Made by a program: the position numbers and the translations under genes
NCBI GenBank assembly: GCA_964632355.1
Contig: CAZWBW010000015.1
Location: 1 to 39,429 of the forward strand
Reading direction: 5' to 3'
Source: JALOAP01 sp964632355
GTDB lineage: Bacteria; Chloroflexota; Dehalococcoidia; Tepidiformales; Tepidiformaceae
DNA: 39,429 nucleotides
Shown here: positions 39,099 to 39,429 of the stretch, in pieces
How the letters are laid out: each line of letters opens with the position of its first letter
How positions within the stretch are numbered: position 1 is the stretch's first letter
Notes under the pieces: model-generated
The model's input: only the letters and a program-made list of their open reading frames with translations
What the model was told of the DNA's origin: nothing
The model's database searches: none

Positions 39099-39429
39099 TT
39101 GGCCGGTAATCGCACTAACCGTGTGCAGTATCACTGCTCGTTCTGCGGCAAGAACCAGGACCAGGTTCGACGCCTCATCGCTGGGCCTGGCGCCGTCTAC
39201 ATCTGCGACGAGTGCGTCGACCTCTGCCGCGAAATCATCGACGAAGAAGCGGGTGCCCATGCCCCGCAATCGCCGGCCAAGTCCGCCAGTTCCAGCACGC
39301 AGCGCGTTCCCCCGCCGAAGTTCATCTACGAACACCTGAACGAGTACGTCGTCGGCCAGGAGCAGGCCAAGAAGGTCCTCTCCGTCGCCGTCTACAACCA
39401 CTACAAGCGCATCAACGCCGAGATGGACG
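39099..39429 (+). CDS. clpX: ATP-dependent Clp protease ATP-binding subunit ClpX (3' partial)
   Basis: Only the first 110 codons are in the window. The N-terminal C4 zinc-binding domain (HCSFCGKNQ and YICDECVDLC), which recruits substrates and adaptors, is followed by a linker. The start of the AAA+ domain reads PPPKFIYEHLNEYVVGQEQAKKVLSVAVYNHYKR; the Walker A lies beyond the window end. I place the start at TTG 39099, with a purine-rich GGGGGAGGGG 5-6 nt upstream; GTG 39123 is an alternative that would remove only 8 residues. Third gene of the tig-clpP-clpX operon. Confidence 0.93.
   Translation, partial: MAGNRTNRVQYHCSFCGKNQDQVRRLIAGPGAVYICDECVDLCREIIDEEAGAHAPQSPAKSASSSTQRVPPPKFIYEHLNEYVVGQEQAKKVLSVAVYNHYKRINAEMD

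Noticed and set aside
1..39429. CRISPR arrays, insertion sequences, attachment sites and tandem repeats
   Set aside because: None seen on reading: no regularly spaced repeats, transposase motifs or terminal inverted repeats; both tRNA genes lack adjacent integrase genes or duplicated 3' ends.

Overview
High-GC bacterial chromosome segment with tightly packed genes, many 1-20 nt overlaps, GTG and TTG starts, and no mobile element, phage gene or CRISPR array. The gene content (Zn-type HemB, F420-type LLM oxidoreductase, an archaeal-style HerA/NurA repair set in a bacterium, ATPase-less oligopeptide ABC cassettes) and the protein style suggest Chloroflexota, perhaps Dehalococcoidia/Tepidiforma-like. 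That is an inference from reading; no database was searched.

Layout. 1-2931: 3' part of a large FtsX/MacB-type ABC permease. 2946-6611 (minus): dxr, rseP and a small membrane protein form an isoprenoid/envelope-proteolysis operon, followed by a sugar-isomerase-like TIM barrel. 6806-7001: a frameshifted C-terminal relic of delta-1-pyrroline-5-carboxylate dehydrogenase. 7085-7294: a small membrane protein. 7382-14253: five-gene plus-strand operon herA-like / sbcD (mre11) / sbcC (rad50) / nurA / methyltransferase, the most notable system here and apparently a complete DNA-end-processing machine. 14250-15801 (minus): NrtR-like Nudix-winged-helix regulator and an LLM oxidoreductase. 15915-17691: tRNA-Ser(GCU), miaB, a 31-codon membrane micro-ORF, and tRNA-Ala(GGC) with its own promoter and terminator. 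17759-21481 (minus): peptide-type ABC importer (binding lipoprotein plus two permeases, no ATPase). 21897-25108: purU, a Fur-family regulator with a Cys-rich orphan, an NDUFA9-like protein and an orphan. 25109-29769: hemB, an orphan, a peroxiredoxin/MidA pair and a MarR/histidine-phosphatase pair. 29916-33205: bile-acid-symporter-like transporter, ModE-like regulator, aspS. 33402-37004: second ATPase-less peptide ABC cassette. 37094-39429: tig-clpP-clpX protein quality-control operon, clpX cut by the window end.

A regulatory theme recurs across unrelated genes: a TANNNT -10 hexamer lies 6 or 7 nt before the start codon of dxr, the nrtR-like gene, hemB, the 26144 orphan, the midA-like gene, the SBF transporter, the modE-like gene and aspS, so their mRNAs are probably leaderless. 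Other genes (sbcD, sbcC, the LLM gene, the micro-ORF, the oppA-like gene) carry good Shine-Dalgarno sequences. Both initiation modes therefore seem to be used side by side.
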